A stretch of 64,000 nt of DNA from Agrobacterium tumefaciens (GTDB taxonomy: Bacteria; Pseudomonadota; Alphaproteobacteria; Rhizobiales; Rhizobiaceae). Numbering within the stretch: the first letter of the stretch is position 1; each line of letters starts with the position of its first letter. The notes under the pieces are model-generated. The model saw nothing but the letters and a program-made list of their open reading frames with translations, made no database searches and was not told the DNA's origin. This document shows, in pieces, positions 1-7,809 of the stretch. Location: the NCBI RefSeq assembly GCF_005221385.1, contig NZ_CP039903.1:930001-994000 (forward strand), written 5' to 3'. A program made the translations under genes and the position numbers.

Positions 1-82
1 CGCCGCAGGCGGCGAAGGCTTGCGGTCTGGTGGGCGTCGCGACAGAACCGCCGCGAAGCCCGTGACAGGGATCGGTAGGCGC

Positions 83-727
83 TTATCCGCCGATCGAGCT
101 GCTGATGCCCTGTCCGGCCCAGAAGGCGGCATAGGCAAGTGCTGCGAAATAAATCGCCGTCAGGCCGAGAAACAGATAACCACCCAGCACGGTCACGCCG
201 TCTCTCTGAATCATGCCTGCGGACAAAAGCAGGATGGCGACACCGGGCAGGGTGTTGGAAAAGGGAATGAAGCCAAGCGGCATCATCAGCAATACGCCCG
301 CAGTCATCAGCGCCAGACCGTTTATTCTGTTGGCGACGATGCCGGTGGTGAGCGCCGGTACACGCGGACGAATAAAACCATCAAGCTTGGAAACGATGGC
401 GACACCTTTTTGAAGCGCCGGCACCAGTTTTGCCGTCTCCATCTGCCGGTCGAGAATCTTGGCCGGCAGCCATGGCAGGCGGTTCAGCGTGATCGCGAGG
501 CTGACGAGGATGATTGCCGCGCCGAATACCGTGCTGACGCCGGGAATGGAGACCGGAATGAGAAAGGGCAGGGACGCAATTGCGCAGATGAGCAACAGGC
601 CCTGTTCGCCGATCGCTTCCATCAGCTCGCGCAACGTGATCGTCTGGCCCTGCAATTTGCCTATAAGCTTCTCCAGCGTGGTGCTGAGCTTTTCAGACGT
701 ATCAGTGAATGCGAATTCGTTCGTCAT
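83..727 (-). CDS. ExoD-family membrane protein
   Basis: A 214-residue integral membrane protein of the ExoD family, named for a rhizobial protein linked to exopolysaccharide production. The N-terminal half carries a conserved stretch (LRELMEAIGEQGLLL) followed by proline- and glycine-rich hydrophobic segments (FLIPVSIPGVSTVFGAAIIL). The C-terminal third is almost entirely hydrophobic, with about four or five membrane spans in all. The reading frame continues upstream to an ATG at 769, but the ATG at 727 has a GGGAAG Shine-Dalgarno about five bases ahead, so 727 is preferred. Exact function is unknown; the family name does not prove a role in polysaccharide synthesis. The neighbouring gene is a very small membrane protein on the same strand. 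Confidence 0.85.
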   Translation of the reverse strand: MTNEFAFTDTSEKLSTTLEKLIGKLQGQTITLRELMEAIGEQGLLLICAIASLPFLIPVSIPGVSTVFGAAIILVSLAITLNRLPWLPAKILDRQMETAKLVPALQKGVAIVSKLDGFIRPRVPALTTGIVANRINGLALMTAGVLLMMPLGFIPFSNTLPGVAILLLSAGMIQRDGVTVLGGYLFLGLTAIYFAALAYAAFWAGQGISSSIGG

Positions 728-837
728 GCCGCTTCCCGGAAGTTGTTTTAACTCCGGGTTTGATAACATTCATCAGTCCACATGCCTATCGCCGATAGAA
801 ACCGGCATGGTCATGGTTCGTCGTATCTCTCGCTTTA

Positions 838-939
838 TTAGTGCGAAACCCAGTGGCTATAGGCGCCGGCGAGAAGAACCACCAGCAGGATGGCGAGTAT
901 CACCGGGTTGATCGACGTAATGAAGTTTACATAGTCCAT
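838..939 (-). CDS. 33-residue single-span membrane protein
   Basis: A short ORF below normal gene-calling length. It begins MDYVNFITSINPVILAILLV and ends in a short polar tail after one hydrophobic span (about residues 11-27). A near-perfect Shine-Dalgarno (GGAGGAAG) precedes the ATG by six bases. It ends 110 bases before the ExoD-family start at 727 and runs in the same direction, so the two may be cotranscribed. No family is recognised. The strong ribosome binding site and clean hydrophobic pattern support translation; function is unknown. Confidence 0.55.
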   Translation of the reverse strand: MDYVNFITSINPVILAILLVVLLAGAYSHWVSH

Positions 940-1247
940 GATAACTTCCTCCACTTCTTACATCTCTTATTCTACAGCAAAAAGGCGAGTTTATCTACCG
1001 CAGGGTGAAATTTCGCATCGCAGCAACCGACTGTCGGTGTGGGCTGGAATCGCTGGTATTTCCCATTTTTTGCGATGCAAAAATAATTCTTCCAACATTT
1101 GCCATTCTCTTGCGTTGTGTCTAATCCTGCTGCGGCGCTGGCTCTTCTCGGTCCGCTGCGCGCCGTCGTAAATCGCGTAAATCACTGCTGAGATGCCTCG
1201 GCGCTCCCGCCTTGACTTTTCTCCACACTCTTCCCCGGGGACATGAC
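940..1247. other. Intergenic region, divergent promoters expected
   Basis: About 308 bases between two divergently transcribed genes. An AT-rich stretch around 1060-1095 contains CCCATTTTTTGCGATGC and could hold a promoter, but no clear -35/-10 pair was identified. No supported ORF. Confidence 0.4.
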
Positions 1248-1835
1248 ATGCTGAAAAACATCTATGCCTGGACAATGGCGCTTGCGGCGCGCAAAACCGC
1301 CGTATGGTGGCTGGCGATCGTCGCTTTTGTGGAAAGCTCCGTCTTCGTCGTGCCCGCAGATGTGCTTTTCCTGCCCATGGTGTTGGCCAAGCCGAAAAAG
1401 GCGATGTTTTATGCGTTTGTGGCGACTGTCGCCTCGGTCCTCGGCGGCATCGCCGGCTGGTTTCTCGGCCATTATGCTTTCGAGAGCATCGCGCGGCCCA
1501 TTCTTGAATTTTACGGCAAGCTCGACAGTTTCGAGCACCTGAAGAACTCGGTGGACTACGAAACCATCGTGCTCCTGCTGGTGACATCGGGGCTTGCGCA
1601 CCTGCCGCCGATCAAGGTGGTGACGATCCTATCAGGCGCGGCCAATATCAGCCTCGGCCTGTTCATTCTTTCAGCCGTCGTCACGCGTGGCGCCCGCTTT
1701 TTCATCCTTGCCGGATTGCTGCAGAGATACGGTGATTCAGTGCGCCATTTCATCGAAAAACGCCTCGGCGTCATCACGGCGGCGGCAGCCGCGGCGCTCA
1801 TCGCGGTCTATGCGGTTTACGTTTTCGTGCGTTGA
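1248..1835 (+). CDS. YqaA/DedA-type membrane protein (VTT domain)
   Basis: A 195-residue inner-membrane protein of the YqaA branch of the DedA/SNARE-associated (VTT) superfamily. It has a hydrophobic N-terminal region with a conserved acidic residue (VAFVESSVFVVPADV), a glycine-rich span (VLGGIAGWFLGHYAF) and two C-terminal spans. Members of the superfamily are linked to lipid carrier transport and membrane homeostasis; the YqaA branch is poorly characterised. A TTG at 1212 is in frame, but the ATG at 1248 has GGGGA six bases upstream and is preferred. It stands alone in orientation, about 105 bases before a phosphatase-like gene on the same strand. Confidence 0.8.
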   Translation: MLKNIYAWTMALAARKTAVWWLAIVAFVESSVFVVPADVLFLPMVLAKPKKAMFYAFVATVASVLGGIAGWFLGHYAFESIARPILEFYGKLDSFEHLKNSVDYETIVLLLVTSGLAHLPPIKVVTILSGAANISLGLFILSAVVTRGARFFILAGLLQRYGDSVRHFIEKRLGVITAAAAAALIAVYAVYVFVR

Positions 1836-1940
1836 TCGAACGCAATTTTTCTACTCTTACAATACTGTCGCATAACTTTCAGCTTGCTGTCAGAATCCGT
1901 CTGTATCGGTTCTCTTGTCGAGTAAGGGAACCGTTTTATT

Positions 1941-2528
1941 ATGCGAAGATTTTGGAAGTGCTCCTTTGGGGGCATGGGCTTTGTTGTGCTTGCGGCAGGC
2001 GGATATCTCTACGCCATCCAGCTTCTCGGCAATTTTCACGAGGTCGTGGCCGGTCAGCTTTATCGCTCCAACCAACCGAGCAATGAAGAGCTTGTGCGCT
2101 ACACCAAGGATCACGGCATCAAGACGGTTATCAACCTGCGCGGACCGAATGAATCCCAGGCCTGGTACCGGGGTGAGGTCGAAACAGCACGCGAGCTTGG
2201 GCTGAAGCACATCGATTTCGGCATGTCGGCCAGCCAGGAACTCAACATGGATCAGGTCAACCAGCTCGTTGCGATCATGCGCGATGCGCCGAAACCTATC
2301 CTCATCCATTGCAAGGCCGGCGCTGACCGGACGGGCCTCGCCACCGCTCTTTATCTCAGCCGCGTTGCGCGTCTCGGCGAAAAGGAGGCGGAAAGCCAGC
2401 TTTCAGTGCGTTACGGCCACATCGGCATCCCCTATCTCTCGGCAACCTATGCCATGGACAGAACCTGGGAGAATGTGGAGCACATGCCAGTCACCGACGA
2501 CTTCGCCATCGCGTCGAACGAGTTCTGA
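1941..2528 (+). CDS. Membrane-anchored tyrosine/dual-specificity phosphatase-like protein
   Basis: A 195-residue protein with the cysteine phosphatase signature HCKAGADRTG: catalytic Cys124 and Arg130 of the C(X)5R loop are both present. An N-terminal hydrophobic segment (about residues 10-30) suggests a membrane anchor that places the catalytic domain outside the cytoplasm. The motif LYRSNQPSNEELVRYTKDHG near residues 40-59 is typical of bacterial DSP/PTP-like proteins that act on phosphoproteins, inositol phosphates or other small substrates. A general acid is likely among the Asp residues of the MDQ/FGMSAS region but cannot be assigned. Substrate unknown. Confidence 0.85.
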   Translation: MRRFWKCSFGGMGFVVLAAGGYLYAIQLLGNFHEVVAGQLYRSNQPSNEELVRYTKDHGIKTVINLRGPNESQAWYRGEVETARELGLKHIDFGMSASQELNMDQVNQLVAIMRDAPKPILIHCKAGADRTGLATALYLSRVARLGEKEAESQLSVRYGHIGIPYLSATYAMDRTWENVEHMPVTDDFAIASNEF

Positions 2529-2856
2529 GGGCGCTTCAGGCCAATCCTGCGTAAATCATGGATCGTTCCCGGCAAGGGGATTTGCGTTACGTCTTGATTG
2601 CCAATGCGGTCAGGCTGGGCGCGATTCTCGGTGCAGGGCGCGCTGAATTGGCGAGGCCATGACAGCGGCGGAGTGGTGGGAAAGCGGACCAGGATCCGGT
2701 CTGTAATCGACTTGACCGGCAACGCACGATCTGTCGGAGATATCTTGCTGGAGAGCGATGCCGGCAGGTGCGCGTTGCACTCACATCAACGGCATGGGTC
2801 CGTCAAAGGTAAGGTCTCCTCGCCCGGTAGGCCGCATCCAACGGCAAACAGCCGAC
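2529..2856. other. Intergenic region without supported gene
   Basis: About 330 bases between the convergent ends of two genes. Open frames exist on both strands, but their compositions are rich in Arg/Ser/Pro in the way of antisense or random frames and none has a good ribosome binding site. No terminator was clearly recognised. Confidence 0.4.
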
Positions 2857-3060
2857 TCAATCGCCTGCCATATCCGGCGTCCAGCCGCGCGTATATCCTT
2901 TGCCCATGATGGCAACCGCAAGGGAAAGCTGTTCCTGTAAATGTTCGATTTCACCAAGCAGCGTTTCAACCGCCGCTCTCGCATCGCCATCGTGACACTG
3001 GATGACGTATCCGGCTATGTCGTCAGGCCGTACAGGGGTGGATTTTGCAGCATCGGACAT
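2857..3060 (-). CDS. Hypothetical small soluble protein (67 aa)
   Basis: A 67-residue protein starting MSDAAKSTPVRPDDIAGYVI. The middle (about residues 25-50) is an amphipathic helix rich in Ala, Leu and Glu (AAVETLLGEIEHLQEQLSLA) that could form a coiled coil, and there is a short C-terminal tail. The ATG at 3060 has GAGAGG nine bases upstream; the frame extends to 3084, but the downstream start is favoured. No known family is recognised. Composition and codon use match genuine genes of this genome. Confidence 0.6.
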   Translation of the reverse strand: MSDAAKSTPVRPDDIAGYVIQCHDGDARAAVETLLGEIEHLQEQLSLAVAIMGKGYTRGWTPDMAGD

Positions 3061-3375
3061 ATTAGCGACCTCTCTTTTGTTCACTAAATGTTCTAATTTT
3101 AGCGGAGAGTCAACAAAGCAATACGGCCGTCGTTTTCTTTAGTGAAAGGCGAGTGGCATGACAAAGAGCAAATCGCGAACCTGTTCATTAGAACCGCATT
3201 CCTCGATACCGGAAGGAACTCAGGCGGCTGATGATCGCCAAACGGCGGGGGACCGCTGAGACATGATGCAAGGGCCCCGGATGAGAGGCGGGGCTGCGTC
3301 AAAAAGACCGTGCTTGAATGCATGAATGAAGTTGCTGAGGCAGCAGTTTTGACGTAGCTCTACCTGCGGGAGATT
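3061..3375. other. Intergenic region
   Basis: About 315 bases between divergent small genes. The first 40 bases are AT-rich and would hold the promoter of the minus-strand 67-aa gene. No supported ORF. Confidence 0.35.
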
Positions 3376-3546
3376 ATGTCAAGTAATAGACTGGAAATAT
3401 TCAAAATGACGGATTGGAATTGGGTGGATTTATTCCCTATAGTCTTCTTCCCGTTCAAGATTATCGTATTGGGTACAGGCATGTACTTCGCCATCAAGTG
3501 GCATCACGATCAGGCGAAGAAGGAAAAAGAAACCAGCGGATCGTAA
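3376..3546 (+). CDS. 56-residue single-span membrane protein
   Basis: A short ORF with GGGAG five bases ahead of its ATG. The protein starts MSSNRLEIFKMTDWNWVDLF, has one hydrophobic span (about residues 19-41, PIVFFPFKIIVLGTGMYFAI) and ends in a highly charged Lys/Glu/His tail, giving a predicted N-out or N-in single-pass topology with a cytoplasmic basic tail. An internal ATG at 3406 is an alternative start. No family recognised. It is flanked by noncoding DNA on both sides and is probably monocistronic. Confidence 0.6.
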   Translation: MSSNRLEIFKMTDWNWVDLFPIVFFPFKIIVLGTGMYFAIKWHHDQAKKEKETSGS

Positions 3547-4071
3547 ACGCCCGCCGGACACACTCCTGACGCCTGAGGTTAGCCGAGCCGATATCCAGTG
3601 ATGCGGCTGCAATTCGCGCCACAGAACAAGGCCACGACCCCTTTATCTAAAATCACCTGCTTGATGGTCCGAATCTCATGCTTTCCGAAGGAAACTCGGA
3701 TGCGCTTTCGGAAGTGTGTTGAGCGATCCGCATCCAGGCAGGTTGCGGCAGTATCGTCAAAAATTACGCCAAGGCGCTTGCCGAAAATGGAATTTTCCAG
3801 CAACTGCCGCTCGAGAATTATTCTGATCGGTTCAGCCGCGTTGCGGTCATCGCTGTGCGTTGGCTTATAACGCCATTGCCACGAATGGATCCCCGTAGCC
3901 ACAACGATGGGCAATCTTTGCTTTTGATAGGCTTGAGGGCAAGTCACCATTCCATGACGAAGCAACAATTGCCACCGACGCTAACGCCGAAAGCTTTTTG
4001 TTCTCGTCAGTGTGGTGAATACGGTTGGTGACCCCTCGAATATCCTGCGACGCGGCTCGCGGGGGCAAGCT
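3547..4071. other. Intergenic region without confident gene
   Basis: About 525 bases. A 129-codon open frame on the minus strand (3579-3968) and a 90-codon frame on the plus strand (3598-3870) oppose each other. Neither has a convincing ribosome binding site or a recognisable domain, so neither is called. Residual gene decay is possible but not shown. Confidence 0.35.
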
Positions 4072-4332
4072 CTAATGGACTGCGGGATCCTCGTCTTCAA
4101 GAAAGCTGCGAATGCCGTCCTTTTCGCAGGTGGCAAGAAATTCTTCCCATGCGTCTTTGTCGGTGGCGAAAGGCTCGTCCCAGGTGGTGACAAGGTCATT
4201 TTCGCTTATGACCTCAAGCTTCCAATCCTGCTGTGTGCCGGCGGATCGGTAAATATCGACAAGGACCGTGACGCCGTCATCTTCGAATTCGCCTGAGAAT
4301 TCGGAGTGTTCGATTTTTGATTTCTTCGCCAT
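4072..4332 (-). CDS. Hypothetical acidic protein (86 aa)
   Basis: An 86-residue acidic, soluble protein beginning MAKKSKIEHSEFSGEFEDDG. It shows alternating short beta-like segments (VTVLVDIYRS, WKLEVISEND) and a C-terminal helical half with many Asp/Glu and Trp (WDEPFATDKDAWEEFLAT). An AAGGA Shine-Dalgarno lies seven bases upstream of the ATG. No catalytic motif and no named family is recognised; the size and charge fit a small regulatory or binding protein, but that is a guess. Confidence 0.7.
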   Translation of the reverse strand: MAKKSKIEHSEFSGEFEDDGVTVLVDIYRSAGTQQDWKLEVISENDLVTTWDEPFATDKDAWEEFLATCEKDGIRSFLEDEDPAVH

Positions 4333-4551
4333 GTCAATGTCCTTCAGGCTCAGGCTTCGTCAGGGTGCTGGGGGTGTCCTTGAACGCGGTAACCGTTAGA
4401 AAGACGGCGATGGCGGTAAGAACAAATTTGGTCTAGCGCTCAATCCATCAGCCTCCTGCAAGTCAAGTGCGCACCGTCAGGGCGGGGGAGAACCAAACAC
4501 CGCGCAAAGCTAACGCGCAGTTGCTGGGGGGACCCGCTGGCTATAATGTGG

Positions 4552-4589
4552 CTAAAACAAATATAGCCAGCTCTGGGGGAACTGGCTAT
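4552..4589 (-). terminator. Hairpin downstream of tRNA-Pro
   Basis: The inverted repeat ATAGCCAG ... CTGGCTAT with an 11-base loop lies about 15 bases past the 3' end of tRNA-Pro. On the minus strand it is followed by ATATTTGTTTT, consistent with a rho-independent terminator. Confidence 0.55.
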
Positions 4590-4603
4590 CTATCTGATTT
4601 TTA

Positions 4604-4680
<77 letters not shown>

Positions 4681-4910
4681 AACCTGAAAGCCGTTTATAT
4701 ATAAGCCTGTTAGGGCGCAAGCGGAAAATCGCCTTTTCTCAAAAAAAGGAACAATGGGTGTGGATGGCGGGCAGGGGACGGACTGTCGTTCCACCGTCTG
4801 CCGGTTGCTTCCGTCAAACGCATGACACATCCTCTTTCCATCATGGCTGGAACCTGCCGTGAACTTCAGCGTTCAATTGCAGCGGAACTGAAACTCAGGG
4901 AGATAAATAT

Positions 4911-5447
4911 ATGTCCGAACTCGTCGTTGTTGGTTTTGATGGAACGGAAGAGGCTGACCGGGTTCTTCTGAAGCTTGCGGGGCTGAAAAAGGAATATCTG
5001 GTCGATCTGGAAGACGCCGTGGTCGTCGTTCGTGATGAAAACGGCAAGGTGCATCTGAAGCAGAGCGTCAATCTGACGGCGCTTGGCGCAAGCTCCGGTT
5101 TTCTGTCCGGTGGCCTCTGGGGCGGCCTTGTTGGCCTGCTGTTCCTCAATCCGTTGGCGGGCTTTGCAATTGGCGGCGCAATTGGTGCCGGCACGGGCGC
5201 GCTGGCGGGTTCGCTCACCGATTTCGGCATCGATGACGATTTCATCAAATCCCTTGGCGAAACCATCCCCAATGGCTCTTCGGCGCTGTTCGTGCTGATC
5301 CGCAAGGTACAGCCGGAAAAGGTCATGGCGGAACTGGAAGGGCTGCGCGGCCGGGTCATCAAGACCTCGCTGTCTCCCGATCAGGAAGCGCAATTGCAAA
5401 AAGCTCTGTCGGGTGAAACCGCGCAGGCTGCTGCACCCGCCGCTTAG
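4911..5447 (+). CDS. DUF1269 membrane protein
   Basis: A 178-residue protein of the DUF1269 family. A ferredoxin-like beta-alpha N-terminus (ELVVVGFDGTEEADRVLLKL) precedes a glycine-rich hydrophobic hairpin at about residues 62-105 (GGLWGGLVGLLFLNPLAGFA) that resembles the glycine-zipper pair seen in the family. A second small alpha/beta segment (SALFVLIRKVQPEKVMAELE) and an Ala-rich tail follow. Some family members are induced by stress; the function is unknown. The ATG is preceded by CAGGGAGA. A strong terminator hairpin follows at 5462-5494, so the gene is likely monocistronic. Confidence 0.85.
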   Translation: MSELVVVGFDGTEEADRVLLKLAGLKKEYLVDLEDAVVVVRDENGKVHLKQSVNLTALGASSGFLSGGLWGGLVGLLFLNPLAGFAIGGAIGAGTGALAGSLTDFGIDDDFIKSLGETIPNGSSALFVLIRKVQPEKVMAELEGLRGRVIKTSLSPDQEAQLQKALSGETAQAAAPAA

Positions 5448-5461
5448 ATGAAAACAGGAAG

Positions 5462-5494
5462 AACGCTGCGGCATGATCCATGCTGCAGCGTTTT
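5462..5494 (+). terminator. Strong hairpin terminator
   Basis: A 14-base-pair stem (AACGCTGCGGCATG with CATGCTGCAGCGTT, one G-T wobble) with a three-base loop runs into TTTT. It ends the DUF1269 transcript and may also serve the convergent gene. Confidence 0.7.
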
Positions 5495-5520
5495 GTCCAG
5501 ATGGTTCCGGAAGCGGCCGC

Positions 5521-6165
5521 TTAGACGGTCAGCGTGCCGGGTTTCGCCTGCGGCCAGCTGAGATAATAGTAGCGGCCGCCGACGCTGCCGAAAAACGCAT
5601 TATTCCCGGAGATGCTGTCGACATAAGCGCCGCTGGCGCTCTTGACATAGGCTGAGCCGTCTCGTTTGAGATGATCCTTCAGAAAATCGCTCCAGCCCGT
5701 CGTGGCGATCTCGGTTGCCGGTTTCGAGGTGGTTTTCGAATCGGCCTTCACGTCCCACGCCTTGATCTGCGCGCCTTCGGAGGGATCGGATACGGTGAGC
5801 GTGCCGGCGGCCAGTGCTTCCAGCATCGCCTTTGCCTGCGAGGCCTTGTCCGGGTCCTTGGACAAATCCTCCAGCATCGCCTTCAGATCCTTCATGAAAG
5901 CGGCCTGCGTGATGTCGCCGGAAGACGCCTGCGGTGTAGTCTCGGTTTGCGTCTCTTCGCCGGTGGTCTGCGCATATTGCGCCAGAAGCTGTGTCAGCCT
6001 CGTATTGGTGGAAGAAGAAGACGTATCGATGCCATAGGCGCCAAGAAGCGCTGCCCGTGACGAGGACGATGAGGCCGCGGTGGAATTGTCATCCTGCTCC
6101 TTGATGGCCTTGAGGGCTAATCTGGTGGCGGTGAGGCGGGTGGACAGGTCGACGGAGGAGACCAT
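5521..6165 (-). CDS. Hypothetical protein, Ser/Thr-rich (214 aa)
   Basis: A 214-residue protein without a recognised family. The N-terminal part begins MVSSVDLSTRLTATRLALKA. A Ser/Thr-rich low-complexity region with a run of serines lies near residues 30-55. A helical acidic part follows (FMKDLKAMLEDLSKDPDKAS), and the C-terminal segment is aromatic and glycine-rich (NNAFFGSVGGRYYYLSWPQA). No classical signal peptide is visible. The frame extends upstream to 6258, but that extension looks noncoding and the ATG at 6165 has GGAAAAG upstream. The features suggest a structural or secreted protein of unknown role. Confidence 0.65.
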   Translation of the reverse strand: MVSSVDLSTRLTATRLALKAIKEQDDNSTAASSSSSRAALLGAYGIDTSSSSTNTRLTQLLAQYAQTTGEETQTETTPQASSGDITQAAFMKDLKAMLEDLSKDPDKASQAKAMLEALAAGTLTVSDPSEGAQIKAWDVKADSKTTSKPATEIATTGWSDFLKDHLKRDGSAYVKSASGAYVDSISGNNAFFGSVGGRYYYLSWPQAKPGTLTV

Positions 6166-6263
6166 TTCGGTAACTTTTCCATGATCAGCCCGATACGCAT
6201 CATTCGTACCGAACCGGCTTGGCGCGGATTCTTGATCCCGCCTTTCGTCTCCTCTCATAAGAA

Positions 6264-6308
6264 GACCGGGTGCGTCCCGCGCCGCTTGGGCTTGGGGTGC
6301 ACCCGGTC
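6264..6308. repeat. Inverted repeat, possible terminator
   Basis: A ten-base perfect inverted repeat (GACCGGGTGC ... GCACCCGGTC) with a 25-base GC-rich loop between two minus-strand genes. There is no clear T-run, so its role as a terminator for the 49-aa gene is only possible. Confidence 0.4.
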
Positions 6309-6339
6309 TACTGAAAGAAGTTTGCGCGACGCTTGCGTC

Positions 6340-6489
6340 TTAATTTTCCTGAACGGAAACCCCGTTCGGGCCGATATTCATCTCGATGCCCTTCGGCTTG
6401 CTTTCCTCGTGCCAGACATAGGCCCCAAGGCCGACAAGGACCACCAGGAGTGCGCCGATGATGAGATAGAGATTATTGGTCTGCGTCAT
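6340..6489 (-). CDS. 49-residue single-span membrane protein
   Basis: A small protein starting MTQTNNLYLIIGALLVVLVG. One membrane span covers about residues 7-25, followed by a charged region and a short glycine-containing tail (IEMNIGPNGVSVQEN). The frame extends to 6534, but the ATG at 6489 has GGGGAGA eight bases upstream and is the better start. No family is recognised. The predicted topology is a single-pass anchor with a small soluble tail. Confidence 0.7.
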   Translation of the reverse strand: MTQTNNLYLIIGALLVVLVGLGAYVWHEESKPKGIEMNIGPNGVSVQEN

Positions 6490-6567
6490 AAGATGTCTCC
6501 CCGTTTGACGATCATAATCGCGGGCTAAACGCATGAAATCGCGCAGGGTTCCGTAAGGGGAAGTATT

Positions 6568-7809
6568 TTAGGCATTGCTTGTGCGGCGGCGCAGGCTTTC
6601 GCGTTTTTCCAGTGCCATGCAGCCCCACAATATGCCGAGCAGCAGGAAGAAATGCCGCCAGTGATCGGTATCGATGACGGCGCCGATCATGACGTGGCCG
6701 ACAAAGGTCACCCAGGAAATGATCAGGAACGGCTGCCATGGCCGCGGCCGCAGCAGATGCCTGAAACCGGCAGCGATCGTCCAGCAGATCAATGTAAGAT
6801 AGATCACGAAGCCGAACCAGCCATGCGTTGTCAGGCTTTTCAACCAGATATTATGTTCGGCAGCGGGAAAGATATTGTCGAACACCATCGGCCCGATGCC
6901 GAGCGGATGCTCCATCGCCAGCAGGAAACCAAGATAGTGACGGGCAAAGCGCCCCAGATGCCCGCCATCATAGGATTGCACCGCAGAGGCGCGGCTGAGG
7001 AACAGGTCGGAGACCTGTTTGAATTGCAGCGCGATGATGACGGCTGCGACCATGAGCGCGACCGCAACGAGAAACAGCACGAGAATTTTCAGGCGAAATG
7101 CGGCTGTGCGCTCCTTCAGCAGCATGACGAAGACGAGCAGGAGGGCGGCGAATAAAAACAGGCCCCATGCCGCACGCGAAAATGACAGGAACACGCCAAG
7201 CGACAGGATTAGCAGGCCGAGGATACGCCAGGGCGCGTGCATCGCCTTGCCGGTGAGCAGGCCATAGATCAGGTAAAGCGACGGTGTCACCAGGAAGGGA
7301 CCGAAGACGTTCGGGTCCTGAAACGCACCCTTGGCGCGATCGTAAAGCGTGAAGACTTCGAAGCCGGGAAGGGCGTGAAAATATCCGATGATGCCGAGTA
7401 GCGAGGTGATCAGCGCCGCGGCGAGCCAGGCCCGAAAAATCAGCAGCAGCCGCTGGTATTTGTCCTCGATGATCGCCGCGTAAAAAACCGAGGTCAGCGC
7501 CAGAAAGGTCGAGACGGCGAGGTAGAGCGGTCCCTCGTCCAGATCGGCCATGGTGGTGAGCGAAAGATAGCCGCCGACATTAAAGGCGAGCAGCAGGCAC
7601 AGGAGCAGCACGACGGTGCGGGAAAGGCGAAGGCCCAGCAGGAACCAGATGGCCACTTGCCCGACCATCATCAGCTCGTAGGGCGCCGGTTCGGAGATGA
7701 CGAAGCCGGAGAGGAACACGCCGAAGGCGATGAAGAACGAACCGACGAGCCGCATGGCAGCCAGAGGCGCGTCAAAACCCGGTGCGTGCTGGTAACCGAC
7801 GTTGGTCAA
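6568..7809 (-). CDS. O-antigen ligase/polymerase-like membrane protein (UPP cluster)
   Basis: A 413-residue polytopic membrane protein of the Wzy/WaaL (O-antigen ligase) superfamily, with roughly ten hydrophobic segments. The conserved large periplasmic loop lies near residues 285-340 (LGIGPMVFDNIFPAAEHNIW), including the histidine-bearing HNIWL motif typical of these enzymes. It likely polymerises repeat units on the outer face of the inner membrane. The TTG start overlaps the stop of the upstream hexose-transferase gene by three bases, which implies translational coupling; an ATG at 7755 is the alternative. By order it would be the last gene (uppF) of an Agrobacterium UPP-type cluster, but that symbol rests on memory of the order. 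Confidence 0.8.
   Translation of the reverse strand: MTNVGYQHAPGFDAPLAAMRLVGSFFIAFGVFLSGFVISEPAPYELMMVGQVAIWFLLGLRLSRTVVLLLCLLLAFNVGGYLSLTTMADLDEGPLYLAVSTFLALTSVFYAAIIEDKYQRLLLIFRAWLAAALITSLLGIIGYFHALPGFEVFTLYDRAKGAFQDPNVFGPFLVTPSLYLIYGLLTGKAMHAPWRILGLLILSLGVFLSFSRAAWGLFLFAALLLVFVMLLKERTAAFRLKILVLFLVAVALMVAAVIIALQFKQVSDLFLSRASAVQSYDGGHLGRFARHYLGFLLAMEHPLGIGPMVFDNIFPAAEHNIWLKSLTTHGWFGFVIYLTLICWTIAAGFRHLLRPRPWQPFLIISWVTFVGHVMIGAVIDTDHWRHFFLLLGILWGCMALEKRESLRRRTSNA

Noticed and set aside
20..751. 243-codon plus-strand frame over the ExoD-family gene
   Set aside because: It is antisense to a clear membrane-protein gene and has the Arg/Gln/Asp-rich composition of a shadow frame.
3579..3968. 129-codon open frame on the minus strand overlapping a 90-codon plus-strand frame
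   Set aside because: No ribosome binding site, no recognisable domain, and the opposite frame is equally open; not enough to call either.
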